Assembly: GCA_029856055.1 (NCBI GenBank)
Contig: JAHQWF010000065.1
Span: forward strand, 1-8,581
Length of the DNA stretch: 8,581 nucleotides
Direction: 5' to 3'
Source of the DNA: Candidatus Njordarchaeota archaeon
Lineage (GTDB): Archaea; Asgardarchaeota; Njordarchaeia; Njordarchaeales; Njordarchaeaceae
Shown: in pieces, positions 6,742-8,581 of the stretch
Layout: every line of letters starts with the position of its first letter
Position numbering within the stretch: the stretch's first letter is position 1
Made by a program: the position numbers and the translations under genes
Notes under the pieces: generated by a model
What the model was told of the DNA's origin: nothing
What the model saw: only the letters and a program-made list of their open reading frames with translations
Databases searched by the model: none

Positions 6742-6897
6742 TAGCTCAAATACTATTGGAACATCATTAACAAGTATAGTTACATATCTCGTTGGTTCTT
6801 TTTTGGCATCAGTAACATCTAGATCAGTAGGAAAACCTATTACATTGTTTATAACAGTAAAGATATTAAGTGATTTTATTGACTTATAAAAAAAGAC
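6742..6897 (-). other. Upstream coding extension of the E2-like gene without a standard start codon
   Basis: In the frame of the E2-like gene, 52 codons upstream of ATG 6741 contain no stop, while both other minus frames have many stops in this AT-rich stretch. The translation looks like protein (VIGFPTDLDV, then RYVTILVNDVPIVFELMIP running through the ATG). It contains no ATG, GTG or TTG, and no good ribosome site precedes ATG 6741. An ATA codon at 6879 overlaps the stop of the preceding gene as ATAA and could be a rare AUA start. Otherwise the extension must be reached by a frameshift from the upstream gene, or one base is missing in the sequence. Confidence 0.65.
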
Positions 6898-7322
6898 TCA
6901 ACCGTAGCGCCACCCATCTCTATCGGCTTAAAAGCAATATCTATAGCGTTTATTTCTAGCCCTTCCTCCGTTCTCCTCCTCGCAATGTGAACCTCAGGAA
7001 TAGTGTCATCAGGGGTATAGGATGCTAGCTCACTTAAAATTTGTCCAGATTCCTCAGACACAACGACTGCCCGCCAGTTAGTATTACTGACCTCCCAGTC
7101 ATTAAGGATCTGTAAAACAGTATCTAGTTTTACTTTATCTGTTTCAGGAAGTATCCCCTTAGCCGTCTCAAGATAAGCAATAAGGTCTCGTACAGTTGCT
7201 TTACCTCTGTACACTTTCTCAGCTAACTTTTCATCTGTTATTGGAATTGCTATAAAATAGTTCTCTCCAGGCACTTTTATTCTGATAACGAGGGGTATAG
7301 ATAATGTCTTATCTCCAGACAT
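6876..7322 (-). CDS. First operon protein, candidate ubiquitin-like modifier precursor
   Basis: This 148-residue protein is not clearly in any family I can name. Two strands (SIPLVIRIKVP and NYFIAIPIT, residues 8-29) are followed by a helix (TVRDLIAYLETAKG, 43-56) and the turn GILPETD. That ordering resembles the beta-grasp core of ubiquitin, where TIENVKAKIQ is followed by EGIPPDQ; here about 13 extra residues precede the helix. Two further strand regions follow (WRAVVVSEES, 83-92; GLEINAIDIAFKP, 121-133). The protein then reads EMGG (135-138) and a 10-residue tail ending ISQ. A Gly-Gly with a short removable tail is what a JAMM-processed modifier precursor would look like. The ATG has GGTGG four bases upstream and a TATA-like box. 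It leads the E2, JAMM and E1 genes. It could instead be an accessory domain of the E2 if the two are translated as a fusion. Confidence 0.7.
   Translation of the reverse strand: MSGDKTLSIPLVIRIKVPGENYFIAIPITDEKLAEKVYRGKATVRDLIAYLETAKGILPETDKVKLDTVLQILNDWEVSNTNWRAVVVSEESGQILSELASYTPDDTIPEVHIARRRTEEGLEINAIDIAFKPIEMGGATVESFFISQ
6888..6894 (-). promoter_or_regulatory. T7 heptamer phased as a -1 frameshift slippery site
   Basis: Near the end of the 148-residue gene, seven Ts are read as TCT TTT TTT, so T TTT TTT fits the X XXY YYZ pattern in the correct phase. A -1 slip continues as TAT AAG TCA and enters the open E2 frame, giving a fusion of about 598 residues. A Shine-Dalgarno-like GGGTGG lies 15 bases upstream (6910-6915), a spacing known to stimulate -1 slippage in bacteria, but it also simply encodes the Gly-Gly. 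No strong downstream hairpin is visible. A homopolymer miscall of 7 for 8 Ts would look the same. Confidence 0.4.
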
Positions 7323-7326
7323 AAAA

Positions 7327-7331
7327 CCACC
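7327..7331 (-). promoter_or_regulatory. Ribosome binding site of the first operon gene
   Basis: GGTGG stands four bases before ATG 7322 and fixes the start of the 148-residue protein. Confidence 0.65.
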
Positions 7332-7366
7332 AGAACAGACATATAAATAAGTTATATGAATGTGAA

Positions 7367-7374
7367 TTTATAAA
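7367..7374 (-). promoter_or_regulatory. TATA-like box of the ubiquitin-like operon
   Basis: TTTATAAA on the minus strand lies in the 116-bp gap between the helical protein gene and the first operon gene. Initiation about 25 bases downstream gives a leader of some 20 bases that contains the GGTGG site. The stretch GAGTAAATAT just upstream could serve as BRE. It suggests the operon has its own promoter, though read-through from the gene upstream is possible. Confidence 0.5.
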
Positions 7375-7438
7375 TATATTTACTCAAGCCTAACAACTTA
7401 AAAGAATATAAGTCAATTCATTAGTGTAATTATAGATT

Positions 7439-8578
7439 TTATTCCGTTTTTATGCAAGTCTCCATTAAGTGCTTTATAGGTAATGGTGCATCTTTCTCGT
7501 TTTGCTTATAAACCTCCACAGCCAGTTCTTTTCCAGAAGCATCAGATATAGCTAATATCTCTAAGCTATCTAGTAGGAAGAACCAATATAGCATGGGTAA
7601 CTTCTCGAATGATTGAGCTAGAGTTAATAACTCTTTACCAATCTCCGACAAAATATTCAACCTAACAGTTTCTAGTTTAACGCTTCTAGCCGCATTAGCT
7701 AGTGCTTTCAATAGATTTCTATATATAATTGCGTATTCAGCTGGGTTCTCGCTCCATATAACTGCTAACTCATCACTCAACATCGAATTTATGAGATCTA
7801 TGATTTCCACTGAATATTTAGAATTCTTAGCTAGAATCTCAGTTAGCGATAATATTATCGCTGATAATGAGCGATATATATGTACTTTTGGCACGAGATT
7901 ATTTTTCTCGTAAGAAAGAATTAATTTAAGATAATCAATGGCTAATTTTTCGTGCTTTTTAAGCAAGACTTCATTCAGTACCTTTCCTTTAAGCTTGATA
8001 TACCATCTAAATAATTCAAAGTAATTAGCAATGATCTCTGATTTTAGATCTAGCCAGAAGTTCTTTATTCTATTTAATTCTCTTTCCCAGCTATCCCAAT
8101 TCCTAATAAGTGTTTCCAGTATATTGCGTACTTCATCAACCCTCAATTCTTCTTGCACAAGGCTAGCTAGATTATTTACTAAATGTGATCTTAAATAAGA
8201 TAATCCAGCAACCTTATTCTTGTCCATCACGTTAACCATTTTCTGGTATATCTCTCCCATCCTTACTAGCCAGATATCTTGAGATGTTTCTTTCATAAGC
8301 AATGTATTATAGAAATATAGGAGATCCTCGCAATAACTGCTGAATGCTATATAATCATCACCAAATTTTTCTTTTAGGACTTTAGCTGTTTCTACATCTG
8401 GAGGCGGGAAAGAAATAATTGCATATTGAGTGGATTCGTCTGTATCTGTCAAAATCTTGGTTAGAAACATTCTCCTATGCTTTAAGAAGTAGAACTTTTT
8501 CTCGATGCCTGCTTTTATCTCTTTAAAAGAATTGAGTTCATTTGTGAGGAATGTTTTTAGAATTGGATGATTAATCAT
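7439..8578 (-). CDS. Uncharacterised all-helical protein upstream of the operon
   Basis: I do not recognise this protein of at least 379 residues. It reads as a chain of amphipathic helices with few glycines, many leucines and lysines, and no membrane span or signal peptide. Only the region near SFPPPDVE (56-63) looks like a non-helical break. Repeated helix pairs in the C-terminal half (for example YRSLSAIILSLTEIL, then YRNLLKALANAARS) recall a helical-repeat scaffold of the HEAT/TPR kind, which is inference only. The ATG at 8578 is three bases from the window edge, so the true start may lie outside. The gene is on the same strand as the conjugation operon and 116 bp ahead of it, with a separate promoter in between. 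A functional link, for example as target or adaptor, is possible but unproven. Confidence 0.7.
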   Translation of the reverse strand: MINHPILKTFLTNELNSFKEIKAGIEKKFYFLKHRRMFLTKILTDTDESTQYAIISFPPPDVETAKVLKEKFGDDYIAFSSYCEDLLYFYNTLLMKETSQDIWLVRMGEIYQKMVNVMDKNKVAGLSYLRSHLVNNLASLVQEELRVDEVRNILETLIRNWDSWERELNRIKNFWLDLKSEIIANYFELFRWYIKLKGKVLNEVLLKKHEKLAIDYLKLILSYEKNNLVPKVHIYRSLSAIILSLTEILAKNSKYSVEIIDLINSMLSDELAVIWSENPAEYAIIYRNLLKALANAARSVKLETVRLNILSEIGKELLTLAQSFEKLPMLYWFFLLDSLEILAISDASGKELAVEVYKQNEKDAPLPIKHLMETCIKTE

Positions 8579-8581
8579 CGA

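Noticed and set aside
5771..6889. Plus-strand open frames opposite the E2-like gene (5771-5995, 6180-6437, 6452-6889)
   Set aside because: They are antisense to a well-supported coding gene, lack ribosome sites and show no recognisable domains; they are frame shadows.
2403..7322. CBASS or Pycsar-type defence system using E1/E2/JAB as accessory proteins
   Set aside because: No cyclic-nucleotide synthase or effector nuclease/membrane protein is present in the window, and the E1 and E2 are separate proteins rather than a Cap2-like fusion.
7343..7352. Second TATA-like stretch (minus strand TTATTTATAT) before the first operon gene
   Set aside because: Initiation 25 bases downstream would fall at the start codon and exclude the clear GGTGG ribosome site, so the box at 7367-7374 is preferred.

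Overview
The window looks like AT-rich archaeal DNA, most likely from a hyperthermophilic crenarchaeon. A Desulfurococcales member such as Staphylothermus would fit, but this is inference. The clues are archaeal Shine-Dalgarno cores (GGTG, GGTGAT, GGAG) at sensible spacings, AT-rich TATA-like boxes, T-run terminators, dense AGA/AGG and ATA codon use, and an M55 D-aminopeptidase. No RNA genes, transposons or CRISPR arrays were seen.

Layout. Positions 1-1199 (minus) hold a major facilitator transporter whose reading frame is broken twice. A 267-bp divergent intergenic region (1200-1466) separates it from dppA (1467-2315, plus), a zinc D-aminopeptidase with its metal ligands intact. Convergent T-runs near 2327-2352 close dppA and the large minus-strand operon that follows. 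That operon runs from a TATA-like box near 7370 down to 2403. In transcription order it holds: a 148-residue protein (candidate ubiquitin-like modifier, 7322-6876); an E2/UBC-fold protein (coding at least from 6741, and apparently from further upstream, to 5527); a JAMM/MPN+ metalloprotease (5530-4640); an E1-like ThiF protein with an N-terminal degenerate and a C-terminal intact adenylation domain (4627-3248); and an unrecognised basic protein (3248-2403). A helical protein of unknown function (8578-7439) lies upstream on the same strand, and its true start may lie outside the window.

How the genes work together. E1, E2 and JAMM genes joined by ATGA, 12-nt and TAATG junctions are the hallmark of a ubiquitin-like conjugation/deconjugation module. 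The inferred cycle is as follows. The JAMM protease trims the 10 residues after the Gly-Gly of the 148-residue protein. The E1-like protein adenylates the exposed glycine. The E2-like protein receives the modifier on Cys319 and transfers it to targets. JAMM later reverses the bond. No RING-type E3 is visible. The modifier identity is the weakest link.

The main anomaly is the start of the E2 gene. Its frame stays open for 52 codons upstream of the first ATG, without any ATG, GTG or TTG. It meets the end of the 148-residue gene at a T7 run phased exactly as a -1 slippery heptamer. This could mean programmed frameshifting, a non-canonical AUA start, or a homopolymer sequencing error. The two frame breaks in the transporter also lie at homopolymers, so sequence error must be weighed for all three.
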